A DNA stretch of 64,000 nt from Plectrocnemia conspersa (GCA_009617715.1 VTFK01000379.1:62001-126000), one strand, 5' to 3'; shown: positions 34,920 to 48,130, numbered from the stretch's first letter. Translations and numbers: made by a program. Notes: generated from the letters alone by a model not told the origin.

Positions 34920-35370
34920 AGCACTGATTGATTTTTCGCACGCTGCGGCAATTTTTCCAATGAAATCTATTAAAACGTACAGTGAAAAGGGTGATATATA
35001 GGCCATTCTCTTTTTTTATATATATAGATAAATTCGATTTGCAGTTTTAATGACCAAATGCAGTGGTGGCGTCAGGTTGAGGTTTCTGTCATCCATCAGT
35101 TATCCATGGACGCGGCGGATGCTGCATTGTGCAGAAGCGCATCGAACAATGCGCCTCTCACTACATCAAAACCTCTCACATCCATTCGCAGAATTTAAAG
35201 GATTCCATTGATGGACCCGCATATATGTACGTAAACGTTCATATGGGCCCTGGTGAAAAAGCAATCCACCCCCAATTTATCTAATTAAAAAGACCTTTTC
35301 ACCGCACAGGGTTGTGACAAAAGAAGTCTTCTTTGAAAGCAGGACGTGAAAAGTGATTTTCATTTTTCAT
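34920..35370. promoter_or_regulatory. GC-richer island, candidate enhancer
   Basis: Holds GCATTGTGC (35124-35132) and ACAATGCGC (35146-35154) 20 bp apart in opposite orientation, CCATGGACGCGGCGG, CATATGGGCCC and TTTGAAAGC. No reading frame. Confidence 0.35.
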
Positions 35371-36715
35371 TTAATTTAAGATGATTTTTATAAGTTAAAA
35401 TGTATGATAATAAGTAAAATAGCTCAATATATGCGTATACTTAAACGACGATTAGATTAGTAATTAGCGTTACACTTGGATTTAGGTGTTTTTATTTTAT
35501 AGAAATAATAATATTTTTTTTATAATTTTAAATATCATAAATAATTTAATTCTAAAATAATGGAATAGATTAGTGATTTTCATAGCATACTAAAATTAAG
35601 GAATAATACTATTATAATTTTAATTCATAAAGGCAATTATTTTAATATGGGCTATAAAAAATACACAATAAGCCATATAGCAATAAATTAATCTAAAGAA
35701 AAAATATACACTTTTTATACTGTAGTGTCTATTTAAATTTATATGTATTACAAGGCAATCAAATTGCCTTTTGACGGATAGAAAAAACGGAATGAAGAGA
35801 TGACTTGATGATGTCGATTCAAGTTTCAGAGAAAAGGCGAAGTTGGTCCTTTTGTTATCCGCCTTTATAGTCTTTCAAAAAAATCTTTCAAAAAAACACA
35901 TAATGAACGCGAAGAGTTTTCTTTTCGCTTTATCGTACATATTTATAGATAATAATATTATCCGACAATTTCCCCTTTTTTTTTATCGAAGCATAGAAAT
36001 ATTTTCAGAAAAAATACCCCGACAAGACATCCACGATAAAAAGCAACAAAATAATTTGAGATTTTAACTATGCGCATACATTAGTTTAGTTGCAATATGT
36101 ACGTTTAGATTTAGAGTTTCAAAGTTGCATCTTGTGAGCCTTTTGAAAATACTGCGTTGAAACGAAATATCATATGTACCATATGTATGTATGTATGTGT
36201 ATCTAGGGATTCACGTGGTGTGCTTTATTCGCCTGCTATATTCTGCAGATCTTTCATACTTATGTAAGTTCTATCCGCGGGTTTCTAAGAAATGTTCCAC
36301 AGTAAAAAATATTTTAATCTAAAAAAATATTATTTTTTAATCTTTACGTATATATATAGTATATGTATATGTTATTAATTGGGTTATTTACATGAATATA
36401 ATATTTACGTACACACCCCAATTCCATAAGGGCAACTTCTGCGATTGCAAATCACGTTTTAATTTCAAGCGAACCGCATTTTATGCCTGAACGAGCGTTC
36501 AGAATACGGCAAGAAACTTCGCATATAATTAACATATAAAAAACTCTGAAATATACTGGAGTAAAAGAGGCAAAAAAATGTACGTCTATTGAAAGAAAAA
36601 TTTCGCTGAAATTTGTGTATGTATATATTTGTTATAATGCCGTTTTCAATCAACGCTAATTTTTATATCGGCCCCCGATATGAATACGTAATATATTTTC
36701 GTTGAAAAAAATGTG
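35371..36715. other. AT-rich spacer
   Basis: No gene seen; a short (TATG)n tract at about 36183-36197. Confidence 0.4.
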
Positions 36716-36719
36716 TATT

Positions 36720-36970
36720 AATAATAAATAATAAAAAAATGCCCCCTCATTTTTTGAGGGGTATTTCTATGACATAATAGCGACAGACGCATCCACAAAT
36801 CTTTTTATGGACGTATCCATAAATTAGGCATAAATCAGAGTGATTGTCAGGACCTGTATATTAGACGGGGTGCGGTCAGATTATAGGTTTTTTATTGCTT
36901 TCGTATGCAAATTGGGATTTCGGTATTGGCGTGTGTCATTGATGTGCGAGTATATTACGGATCTTCATGA
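36720..36970. promoter_or_regulatory. Small island with hairpin, candidate regulatory
   Basis: CCCCTCA-TTTTT-TGAGGGG hairpin at 36742-36760, two ATCCA-containing direct motifs (GCATCCACAAAT, GTATCCATAAAT) and TTTTATGG (Hox/Caudal-like). Confidence 0.25.
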
Positions 36971-37439
36971 TAATAAAATAATAATTTACCTTTAAAATTT
37001 GATTTTTAGTAATTAATATAACTATAACAATTAAAGTATGTGATGCGATATGGTTGTCACCATAAAAACTCGTGAATGGAAGACTAGTGATTTTTATAGA
37101 ATGCTTAATATGAATTATTGGGCTGATGTTTTTTTTTTAAATAATATAATAATCCATTTCTATATTACAGTAATCAGAATGGCAAGAATTTGACATGAAT
37201 GCTTCACTCGTGATGAATGTTCTGTTGCAATGTCACGAGCAGAGCAACAAGGTTACCTATAGATGTAAATAATTATAAAATATGCTTTTTAATATTTACA
37301 TTATTAGCATTGTACAAATAATTTATTTATAGCTAATTCTAACGACCATTTCAAACAAATTAAAAAAAATATGGAAAATAGATCTCGACACTTACCAATA
37401 TTTTTATTTTTATTTATTTATTTAGTTAATATAGATAAT

Positions 37440-37570
37440 TGTTAATATTGTGATTTTCAATATCTATTGTGTCCGGGAGATTTATGTCAGTGATTTTTAA
37501 TTTAATTATAATTTCGATCGATCATCAGAGACTGCATTTTCCTCAATTTTCCTAATCTCGTTGGGTATAA
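37440..37570 (+). mobile_element. SINE family 1, truncated copy
   Basis: Only the body is recognisable: GTGTCCGGGAGATTTATGTC, TCGATCGATCATCAGAGAC, TTTTCCTCAATTTTCCTAAT and CTCGTTGGG. The tRNA-like head and the terminal motif are missing. Confidence 0.5.
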
Positions 37571-37689
37571 AAATATTTTTTAATGATATATAAAATAAAA
37601 AAACGAGTTCAATTTATTAAGGAAAAGTGGTTAGAATCAATCAAATGTGTTAAATGTATTCCCAATCAACTTTATTCAATTGTACAATC

Positions 37690-38470
37690 AACAGATTACT
37701 AACTTCGAAGATTAGTTTTTCGGTGTTTTGTTCACGTCGGGATATTACACGTTCAGTGTTTAAATCACATCGGGTCAACCACTTTCGGATTTTGAGGCCA
37801 AAGGAGTGTGACTTTGTAGTCAAAATAGACGCTGGAAAAGCTAGTAACAGTTTATTATTTTAAGCACATATTTATGAAAATGTAGCTGTCACTATCAGGT
37901 GGTGGAATTGAAATATCTGGTTTTGAAAATCAGAGAGTCTGGAATGTCAGCAAAATATTGTCGTGATGTGGTCTTGTGATGCTGCTGGACTATCCACTGA
38001 TGTGTTTCGTTTTGGGACTCTTTAGAGTTGAGTCTAGGAAGCGTATTCCATCTGCCTCTTTCTCTCTGCCGGTATGTCTGCCTTTTATATTGCTGGTTTG
38101 AGACAGCTCTGGCGAATTGCAGATGAACATGTTGGCTGGTAAATTACATCGCTTTTTAAACACACTCATGAAATATGTTGACACCTTCAAAGTGAAACTA
38201 CCAGATAACCACTTTCGGCGATCATTAACAAAGGGGTAAAAAAACAATAGTCTTTTTGCGCAAAGTAAAACGAATTTTTTTATTGCGTATCCATTCCAAA
38301 CAAAGAGTAGTTTTTCGGGTGTTTACGAGTGATTATCGATTAATCAGGATGGATGTCGTCCATAAAATATTACTAAAATTATTAACGTAATTATTTAATC
38401 CCGAGCTCTCCTTTTCCGATATCTTTTTCATTGTTAGGCCTTACTATCGAAACAAATTGGTATTTATTTT
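37690..38470 (+). mobile_element. LTR-like repeat family, copy 3
   Basis: Longest of the three copies; see copies at 8530 and 20040. Ends in GAGCTCTCCTTTTCCG, corresponding to GAGCTCTTCTATTG of copy 2. Confidence 0.5.
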
Positions 38471-39640
38471 CATTTGCTCGAAATGTTCGCTAGAATTACC
38501 ATTAAATTATTTGTGCAGGTGGTTGTAAACCGCAAAAGATAATATGTGTTTTTGTAATACATTTAAATTTAGGAAAATTAATAATGTAACTAGACAAATA
38601 TGAGTTTTTTTCGTCCATAACCTTTTAAATTGAATAAAATTAACGTACTGCAACTAGATCATTTCTTAAATCGACAGATTGAGTTCATCAACTTTTACAT
38701 TGATTGGTACAAATATCTTAAGCCATTTGTTCCATAACTATATAACTCCTAGCTTGTTATTTGTCAATTAAATATATAAAATAAATGTGCTGCAACTGGC
38801 TTTGACATAAAATGGTGCAAATATTTTTGAATCTATTTTGTATAGCTATCTATCTGAAAAAATATTAATTTAAAATAAAAATCGTTTTAAAAAATCATAA
38901 AATTCTCAGCCTTTTAAAATCTGTGAAAAATGAAAAAAAAATATCTTCTAACATTTAGTTACATCTGCAGCACATGCGTTACAAAGTTACAGACTTATGT
39001 GTATGTGTGAGATTTCATAATAATATTTATATAGAATAAATATATTTTGAAGGGGTGGGTGTATTGTTTTGGGCAGCCAACCCTTATTCAGTTGTAGTTG
39101 TATACGTCTCAGGAGTTTCAGCCCATTAGTAACTACGAATCTTACCTAGACGGGCTTTTGCAATATGGACCGAGGCTAGACCAGACCTCCTACTTGGGAA
39201 GTCGCGAGTCACAGTCACATACGAGTAAACTTACAAGAAAGTATTGATGTCTCCAATATATTTTTGATATTCCTTTAATTGTGATATTTGCTGGCTGATA
39301 TTTTTTTAATTGTGATCATTTGCAGATAAGGCATGCCGATCGCGATAAATTGTCGTTCTAAAATGTTTGGAAAGCACTTACCTAGATATTTTTTTAGAAA
39401 GACATACTATTTGAAGGGCAAGTTTTGCTAGTTATAAAATATATATTCTATGGAGAGACGTAATTGTAAAAAAACTGTTTTAATATGGCTAGAAAAAAAA
39501 TAGCTCATTCTTGGTTTCCCCCTCCCCTTTCATTCGCACTATGCGTCATCATCTTGTAGCTAGCGGAATACATTTTTCTCGTTATTTACAATAAATTCGT
39601 AATGGTTCTCAGTAACCATTGTTAACACCGAAATGATTTT
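38470..39640. other. AT-rich spacer with one GC-richer scrap
   Basis: 39060-39245 is GC-richer (CTAGACGGGCTTTTGCAATA, GGGAAGTCGCGAGTCACAGT) and looks like an old retroposon fragment, but I cannot assign it. Elsewhere nothing. Confidence 0.3.
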
Positions 39641-39970
39641 GAATAAGACGACTGAGGGAACGAGTGACTATTGTGTTTGAATAATTGAATATCTATTGTT
39701 GACGCGAATTCGCGTGACCGCCTAGGCACGCACGCCGAGCGTGAGCGACCCCTGCGACAAGTGGATCCCCAGTTCTACACACAACAGATATGACTTTTTG
39801 TCGGGATTCGACGTCGCGCCTTTTGTGGCGCATCCCTGCGCCGTTGCACGCGAGAATCATTGTGGGATATGTACATATATACTGTAGGCTCTTTTAGGCC
39901 ATGTCATGACATGGGGGAGAAGACAATGTCTGACGGGCCATAGTGCTCTCGTAACCGGGATATTGATTAA
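39640..39970. promoter_or_regulatory. GC-richer island, candidate enhancer
   Basis: CpG-rich core at 39700-39860 (CGAATTCGCG, GCGCCTTTTGTGGCGC) and CATTGT at 39858. No reading frame. Confidence 0.3.
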
Positions 39971-41720
39971 AAACCTAAAAAATATCGCACTGTTTAGTTA
40001 AGTATTATATAATCAATGGGTCCACAGTAAGGAGATACAACATTATTCAAAATCTTGGAATATAACTGAATTGTATATTGGTAATATACTAATCAATTGT
40101 ATGTTTTAAAATTTTTTGGAAATAAAAGATAGATAACTTATAAAAATCCGCTGGAGTTCATGTGACGTGGCATAATTTAACACGCTTTATTGTATTTGTA
40201 GTGTGTGCTTAAATTAGCCATGTACACTGTTGTCAATGTTTTTGTGATTTTGTTGTGCTTTTGAGCTTATTCAAAGGTCTTACTTTGTCACTGATTAACT
40301 CATTAACATCTGAGCGGGCAAACTATCTTAAATTTACACAATAACTCGATTCCATTACAAAACTAAGGCGTTCATACTTCTTTATGAATAGTGTCAAGAA
40401 GTATTTATAACCATTCTTTATACAATATGCCAAAAGATTAGCACATTAAAAATCTTCAGTGTTGCAAATGAAAGCACGCACAAAACTTATGTGACTTCAT
40501 TATTCACAGGTTCATAAAATGCATTGAGGTCTATGATAAGTAGGCATTCTGGTTTCTCGATGTTTTTCATCTCTCGAAAAATAAGAATTTTCAATTTCAC
40601 TTCTCGGTTTGCTCAAGAATTCTTCAGAAATTTTGCTTAATAAAAAATATATGTGATATATAGTATGTGATTAAAATAAAACAATGTACTATTCTAGATA
40701 TTATATATGTAAAATATCTTCAATGTTTTTATTTTTGAAATATTTTTTTATTATCAGTGTTCACATGTGTTAAAAATATAACTATGTAAGCAAAACGTTC
40801 CTATCCCTACAAAGAAAAAAATATTGTAAAAAGTATACATTTACATTAGTCTCAGCTATTATTTGAGTTCAAAGAATATTTTTTTTTGCAGTTTACTAAG
40901 AAAGTATTAGCATTTAAATTAAAAAGTTAAAAATGAATCTTATTTAACCATTGATTTTTTCAACTCACGATCTAGTAGATATAAAAAAAAATATTTGTTA
41001 AGATTTATTGTTAGGTTTAGGGTTCTCATTCGATAATTCGGATTATTTTTGCCGTATTTTGGATTATTGAATAAGAAAATAATATGACGTAAATCTAAAG
41101 AAAGCCCCAATACATTTTTGCAATCTGCCGTATCCTACGCGGAGCGGTTTCTTCATATTTAATTACTGGTGTAGTTAGGGTACTTGAGAAAATCGTAAAC
41201 AATATTTTTACTAAAATATTTCTGACCCTTATTAAATGCTTGTAAGATAACACGCATATTTTTCAACATCTGGCACAGACATACTGTTTTTTATGGAGCA
41301 TTTGTAAAACATTTAAAAATATTCGTACAAATGTTTTCGATTAGGTATTTTTATTAAATATTCTCACAAATCAATACTATCCGATAGTTGATTATAAAAT
41401 TAGATAGCTGTGCTTAGTGGGGATTTAAATACTCCTGTTCTTGCAAGCAGTACTTCAAACAATACTTGGGAAAATCGCTAGTAAATAAGCGACGCATGAA
41501 ACGAAGTTCTTCCAGAATCTCTGGATTGTGTATATTTTCTACTAATAGCTAATTTCCCAAATTCACTCATCCACGCAATTTGAGATAATTTTATTTCAGC
41601 ATAGCTTGTAGGTATTTTGTTGGAAAAAAATGGATAGTATGTATATTACCTCATATATAGTTATCTGTAAAATCTGTAAAATTATTCGATAATCAGACCA
41701 GAAAAGCATGCTCGAGATTA
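39971..41720. other. AT-rich spacer
   Basis: Nothing recognisable. Confidence 0.4.
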
Positions 41721-41723
41721 CTG

Positions 41724-41768
41724 TGATAGGCATACAGTGCCCTCTGATACAAGGCATACAGTGCCCTC
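41724..41768. repeat. Tandem duplication, 21/24-bp units
   Basis: TGATA-GGCATACAGTGCCCTC is followed immediately by TGATACAAGGCATACAGTGC-CCTC; the units are identical apart from a CAA insertion. Confidence 0.85.
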
Positions 41769-41869
41769 GAGCTTATCAATTAAATCGCGTATCACAGGGC
41801 ATATGTTTTTTATATGCTAATAATGGAATTTGTAGTCCTCTTAAAATGGAACTCCAAATCGGTTAGCAC

Positions 41870-42720
41870 TTTTGTGCAATGTTGCACATTGTTATCCATT
41901 GTATTTTTGCTATCGAATATGTCATGGTATGACATTTTTTGATGCTAAATAGTAATTTATTAGTGGATGACCATGCATACCAAATTGAAATAATTTATAG
42001 TCCTTAATGGAATTTTTTTAAGGAGTACTTTAAGGTCATCAGCTAAAACTAAAATTCGGAACTATGAATAATTTTAATTAACATTATTTAAAACAGAAAA
42101 AAAATCATGATGGTTCGAGATTAGAACCTTGACAAATTTCCGATGTGGCAATGTATTCAGACGATTTGTGTTACCCATATAGAACATATTGATAATTATG
42201 ATTTTGAAAAATATGATTTAATTATTTTTGGGAAAACTCAAACATATCTATTTTTTAAGCATTAATGCATGACAAATATTATCAAAAACCTTTGCTTATA
42301 TCGAGATTTTTCGTCACAAAATTGTGAAAAATAGAATAGATTCACTGCTATTGATCTCAATACACAAAAACCACGCTGTTGTTCAATCAGGTATCCTTCG
42401 ATATGTTTTGAAGCATACATATGAAGAATACTTTGGCTAATGCTAAAAAATAAACATAGTCCTGTATTTTTTTATCATTGCTATGTTTTCCTTTTTGTGT
42501 ATGAGAGTCACTTACGTAATTTTCCGTACATTGCATAATTATCTTTTAATGATAGGTTAAAAACAAACTAAAATGCATTTGCAATTCTATCCAGTATTTT
42601 TTAAGCGTACAAAAAAATCAGGACTTGCCGATTTTTTCGTCTTAAATTCCTAAAACCGTAGTGAAGGTCAGAGATTATAAAACTATCGATCGATAGAGAT
42701 CCTGATGTTTATATTTTCAA
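41870..42720 (-). pseudogene. LINE reverse transcriptase remnant (Jockey/CR1-like)
   Basis: Minus-strand pieces in order: LFNLSLKDN-like and WKLSYV-like scraps near 42550, EGYLIEQQRGFCVLRSIAVN with LFYFSQF (matches the 'E-Q-x-G-F-x-x-x-R-S-x-x-x-N-L' RT block), LVLADDLKVLLKKI (catalytic [F/Y]ADD box with Leu for Tyr), then WSSTNKLLFSIKKCHTMTYS ('W-x-x-x-N-K-L-x-L-N-x-x-K-C'). Stops and frameshifts run throughout. Five RT landmarks in the right order make the identification fairly safe; the clade is not. Confidence 0.6.
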
Positions 42721-42999
42721 TTCGTTGTCGTCTAAATAATTACATGTGTATAGTCGCAAATAATATCGAAAAAATATATCACTGGTAAATAAAATGGGCT
42801 ATTTTAAGCAACCGAACATACCCAGTTTAATCCAAAATAATTGTGTGAACGTAAATGTGAAAAACAAATAACGAGAAACGATTATTGCTTCTATATTACA
42901 AATGTTTGTTTTTCTTCCGTAAATATGTTATTGATGAGTAAATACTTTCATCTTTAAACGTAAACATGTAAAATATAATATTATATGGAAACATATTTA

Positions 43000-43270
43000 T
43001 ACGATGCGAAAATTAAAAAGAGGAAAAAGCGATGTTCGTCAGAAAAGTAGGTACTTTTTCCGTGAGGTTGTTTGGCGGGGGCTTCTTTTAAAAAAAACTC
43101 AACAGAAAGTTGATTTGCGGTTGAGTTTTGCTGAACAGGGGCGGCCGCAGGACTTTTCGCTGAACGGCCGCACTCCCAACTAATTCCATTCATGGCCAAT
43201 GAATCGAGCCGAATTAATCAGACGTTCTCAACCGACGAAGAAAGGGGGTCGCATCAAAGTACCACGCGTT
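43000..43270. promoter_or_regulatory. GC-richer island, candidate enhancer
   Basis: Contains GGGGCGGCCGCAGG and GAACGGCCGCACTCCC (two CGGCCGC sites about 25 bp apart) and ATTCATGGCCAATGAATCG. No protein-like frame. Confidence 0.3.
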
Positions 43271-43489
43271 TTTTCTGATAAAAAGTTTTATTATTTTTTT
43301 ATTCTTGTTATTTTTTAAGTGGTTCATTTTAGATCGACTTTGATGGATAAGTATCATTAGAAATTACAGATGAAAATTAGTTTATTATTTATTATTTAAC
43401 ATTTAAGAGGATTTTTGAATAGTTATTTGAATGTATTTAATCATAAAAAATACGTTGAAGGCTATTTACATTTTTATAGCCAGCGTTTA

Positions 43490-43780
43490 TTAGAAGTCCC
43501 TGGCATATATACGTGTGACAAAGAGGGCACCCTCGTTTCCCTCTTCCAGACAGCAGGCCTCCATTACTTATGGATGATATAAAAATGTCGTCGAATCAAC
43601 TTTGGAAAAGTTGTCTTTTATATCGGTCGGGTCTTGTTCGCGTCATGCATTCATCGGCCGCCAGATCTTTCCACCCCCAAGACTCGAACCACCCCAAAGT
43701 CGAACAACCCTCATACCGCACAATCTTTACGCAACTTTCGTCACGTGGTGTGGTTATAATTTACACCTTTGTATGATATA
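43490..43780. promoter_or_regulatory. GC-richer island, candidate regulatory
   Basis: Raised GC with CATCGGCCGCCAGATC and CACCCCAAAGTCGAACAACC. The plus-strand open frame at 43570-43776 resembles nothing known. Confidence 0.25.
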
Positions 43781-44462
43781 ATTTAAAAGAAACCTCGCTA
43801 ATTACTCGAGCTTGTACATATAAACTGAACACTGATGAGTGTTAAAAATAAATCGAAATTGGTACCCAAATTATATTATATAATATAAAAGTTTGTTTTG
43901 ATTTAAATTTTTACTTTAAAAAATACTTTTAATAATCGAGTTTTATAATTAGAATTAGTAATTTATTTTTTTCTCACTGAATTAAATATTTTATTATATA
44001 ACCGAAAATTTTAACAATAGTCAATTGGTTAGACGCACGAAATTGATTAAAGTTCAACCATCGCAAATTAAGTAAAAAAATATTCGAAAATGTAAGAACT
44101 TAATTTATAAGTTGGAAATGAAATCTAGTTAAACTAATTAATATTGTTGCAAGTTATCTTATAACATATGACTAATAATTTCATTAAAAACACTAATATA
44201 TTTTAAGAAAACTATATTATAATAAATAATGTATGATATCATATATGTAAAATACACAAAATATAATTTTAGTTCCAATTAAGTCGCGTTTTTTTATATA
44301 TATATAAGTAAAAATAATTGTTTTTTGACCTTGCTACTTTGAAAACATATTAATTAACTTAAGCCGATGTAACAGAAAAAAATGAAGCTAGCAACACTAT
44401 TTGTACTACTAGACTATACATCAATACAGTAAAAATATTAGGCAATCTTTGTAATAATAATA

Positions 44463-45697
44463 TTAGGGGTACCGGAAAAGATTCCATTTTTTTTTACATT
44501 CCTTGTTTGAGATCAGTTTGACCCTGGACAAGTGAGAATCTTTGTATGTTTTTTTTTCTATAGTATTGTTCCTCGGCTTTCTTTTGCGCCATAAATATTT
44601 TTTTTTAATCTTAAGGGTAAAATTAGCAAACCAGAAGCAATCGAACAATACATACGGCATTGCATGCTACTTTTTTTTTCGATCAAGGCTGGAAAGCAAC
44701 TAAGGCAGCTAAAACCATTATTGAAATTTATGGAGCAGTAATAACAGCAAACAGATGCCAGTTTTGGTTCCGGCGATTTAAATCTGGCGATAGGACCTTA
44801 ACAGACGTTCCGAAATCAGGACGACTTTCGAAATTCGACGATGAACTGCTAAAGGTCATTTTGTAATCAAATCCTCGTCAAAGTATCGAGGATTTATCCC
44901 AAAACTTGCTGCTCCGTGGTCTACAGTGCAAGAAACAAAAAATTCGGCAAAACTAATCGAATGGGTGTTTGGGTTCCCCGTGCGCTGTCCGTAGCGAACA
45001 AAGAGGAGCGAATTGCGATTCACCGTTGTCAAGAAACAGAATTCACCCATATTTGGATCAAATTGTGACTAGTGACAAAAAAGTGGATAGTATACAATAA
45101 CGTGGTGCGAAAAAAAACAATGGCTTTCAAAGAAGAAAGTACCTGTTCCGACCCCGACCTCACCCAAGTCCACTATTGGGATATTCGTGGAATTATCCAT
45201 TATGAACTGTTAAAACTGGGTGATACGATAACTGCAGAAATTTATTGTCAACAACTCAAAAGATTGAATGAGAAATTAAAAGTGAAACGTCCGAATTTGA
45301 TAAACCGAAAAGGAGTGATTCTGTTACACGACCACGCGCACCCTCTCAGTGCAAAGATGACCCGTGAAAAAATATGCAATTTAAATTTTGAAGTCTTGAA
45401 GCATCCTACATATTCGCCAGACCTCGCTCCTTCTGATTTTTTTATCTCTTTAGATTTATGGAACATTCATTTAGGGACAAAAAATTTGAAAATCTGAAGG
45501 AAGTCGAAAATCATTTAAATTCGTATTTTAATTGAAACCACTAAATTGTTATAAAGCGGGAATCCAAAATTTGCCTAAAAGCTGGCAAACAGTTTAGATT
45601 GGGGATTATATTTTATAATATGTAAAATAATATGAAAATAAAATTTCAATAAGACCTATGATGTTTAAAATAATGGTTTTCTTTCCGGTACCCCTAA
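44463..45697 (+). mobile_element. Near full-length mariner element (1235 bp, mellifera-like)
   Basis: TIRs TTAGGGGTACCGGAAA at the left and its inverse TTTCCGGTACCCCTAA at the right, flanked by TA on both sides (44461-44462, 45698-45699). Length and target site are those of a mariner. It holds a broken transposase on the plus strand and so cannot move itself, but its ends look usable in trans. Confidence 0.9.
44606..45600 (+). pseudogene. Mariner transposase pseudogene (DD34D)
   Basis: The N-terminal DNA-binding part reads KISKPEAIEQYIRHCMLL, then, after a shift in a T9 run, DQGWKATKAAKTIIEIYGA; SNPRQSIEDLSQ follows an in-frame stop at 44865. The catalytic core starts TSDKKW (first Asp), but an A6 run again shifts the frame. 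LLHDHAHP and YSPDLAPSDF supply the second and third Asp, 34 residues apart. The usual His-Pro-Lys-Lys-Val...Trp-Trp-Asp stretch between the first two is shortened. The end (KAGIQNLPKSWQTV) is recognisable to about 45600. Several lesions, so inactive. Confidence 0.85.
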
Positions 45698-45699
45698 TA

Positions 45700-47330
45700 T
45701 TAATGATTTGATGTCTTATTTTCTTGTGATGTGATCATTTTATTAGTTGATTTTTTCTTCAATTGAGATACTATTTTTATTGAAAAGATATTTTTTTTTT
45801 ATGAAATCGTACTTAAATTATTTTTGTTATACACAGAACAATAATTATTACATTAGTAGTTTTATTGAAGATCGAGTTAAACTCTTGGAAATTCAAGATG
45901 ACTGCTTCACTAGATCAGATCTGACGATCGAAGTGGAAGCAGCTGTTTTATCTATTTTATTATTTATTTTGACTTGTGTCGATTCGGTCTAAACTTAAAG
46001 CTGATATTTTATGTTTATAATAAGTTGCCAAAAAAGTAGGAGTTCCATTAGATGCTGCAACCAAAAGTGAATTCGAAGTGCTTAGTTCTCTTCAGCCGTT
46101 TTTTCATGTTGTCTACACTGAGGAGTTTGCCGCCTCGATGTTGACGTGCTGTTTGAGCCTCGCTTCATGTTTAGCAGCAAAACGTTTTATAGCACTCGCT
46201 CTATCGCGAACATACCACTGAGCATTCACAATGTTTCGTTGCACTTTCTTTTGAAACGTAAAACACATAAGTAATAATTTTAATGCTCTTTTTAAATTTA
46301 TTTATAGTTTTATTTTTAGAAAAATAAATTAATTATTATACAATTTAATTTACAATATCTGGTTCATCTATTGAATCACTTTGCTATTAAAAATTCAAGG
46401 GATTAACTTAAATGTTTAGTCATAAAAAAAAAAGACAGTTCGGCTTGTAATAAGGCGTTTTAACGTTTGAGAAAAATAGGTTTTTTCGTTGTAATGAAGC
46501 ACAACCATGGGAATCCCTTTAAAAGCTTGAGTCACGAGGTACACGCAACAAATAATTATTTATTAAATATCCGTCACGTTGAAAAGGGGTAACAAATGCT
46601 TCGGGTTTGCTTTCAAAATTATCTTTTCTGACCTGTTTTAACGGCCAACGTAAATTTAATTAAAAAAGTGAATAACAAAAATCTATTGTAGATGAGACAG
46701 TGGAGAATAACTTCCCCACTTTGAGGACTTCCTCTCAGAAATTTTGTTTAGCATTTTAACGTTTTCATTCATTTTCGTCATTTTACATCTACTTCGGAGT
46801 TCAAGGCATCTGAACTTCAAGAGGAGGCCGACTCAACTTTAATTCAACGAAGATCGCTAAAGCCGCTGCTTCTCTCTTCGCAGCCACTGATCTAATTTTA
46901 TTAATTATTGTTTACTTTCTTATATTAAATAAAATCTTTTAAAGTTATTTATTAAAACTTAAAATCATAATTAGCTCTTTGGATATTAAGCAACGATTTA
47001 TTGTTGTTCAGCAATGTATAAAATAAATAATAACAAAGATTGCTGTTGACATCATGATGCTCGAAAAAGTAAATTGATTTCTGAACTTTTTTTGAATGTA
47101 AATATATAACATTTTCTACAAGCTTATTAAATTATATTCAATTTATATTGGATAAATTGAAATGAAACGTATAATAGACATGGTATTCAATGTGTTTTAT
47201 TTATACAAATTTTAAATTTCAAGAATTTCCAGGGTTGTACTGCTCCTGAGACTTCAAAAAGAGTCAATAATTCCAAATAATAATCATATGATTCATATGA
47301 CCATTAAAACTGTAGCTAAAGTGTCTTCAA
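45700..47330. other. Spacer, no gene
   Basis: AT-rich with two less AT-rich patches (46020-46260, 46660-46900) lacking protein-like frames or known repeats. Confidence 0.35.
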
Positions 47331-48130
47331 TTACCCTCCGCGTTCATTTCAAGCACACGTCTATACAACTGCACAAAAGTTGTGGGCGAGTAAGTTTTGT
47401 TGTAATTACGAATTTGCAATAGCACTTGAACAATTCGCAGTGTCGGTGTGCGAAATCGCGATAATATTTCGGGTCCGGGACTCTCATTGTCCCGTCGGGA
47501 TTTATGTACGCGGATATATTACTTATCGCCGCCATATCTCAATGCCTATCTGTGCCATTTTCATTGTGCTGTGAATGATTTTAATGAAAATGTTGGAACC
47601 ATTCAAGCTTTCATTAATCATGTAGCATATTCATTTATTCATTTATTATCATCGCACGTATGTTTGCGAGAGGGGTCGCGCGTAGTTCCCGAAAACGTAA
47701 CAACAAACGAGATAGGTATATAATACATTACAAGTCATGAATTTATTAGCTTGCTCAGAATACAATTCGAAACAATAAATATATAGTAATTATAAAACCG
47801 ATGTGAACTTTCATCATTAGCGAGATCGAACCGATATTTTATTTTATTTTCATCAAAAAATCTCGATTATGTGTATCGAAAATTTTGCCGGTGCACCGTA
47901 ATATACAGACGATACCGACGCGGGTTAATTAGGAAGAACTCCACGTTGATCCATAGAGCGAAATCCGCTCCAAAAGCTACCGACAAAGTTGCGGACGAAT
48001 CCATAAAAATAACGCGAAAAGGATTAGTTACAACGTAGTCCAACGAACCAGTTCCACGAAACCGAATCGGAGAGCGGGTGTATTATAAAAACCGGGCGGA
48101 TGCTGAAAACTCCTGCGAAATAATTGGTAC
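47330..48130. promoter_or_regulatory. Two adjacent GC-richer islands, candidate enhancers
   Basis: 47330-47720 has GAAATCGCGATAATATTTCG, CTCATTGTCCCGTCGG (CATTGT 47485) and TTCATTGTGCTGTGAATG. 47880-48130 has GGTGCACCG and CCGACGCGGGTTAATTAGG. Open frames on both strands are not protein-like. Confidence 0.3.

Noticed and set aside
37077..37094. 18 bases identical to the 5' part of the miR-7 mature sequence
   Set aside because: No complementary arm lies within reach on either side, the match breaks after base 18, and a similar GGAATAGATTAGTGATTTT sits at 35562 in repeat-like DNA. Chance or repeat similarity.
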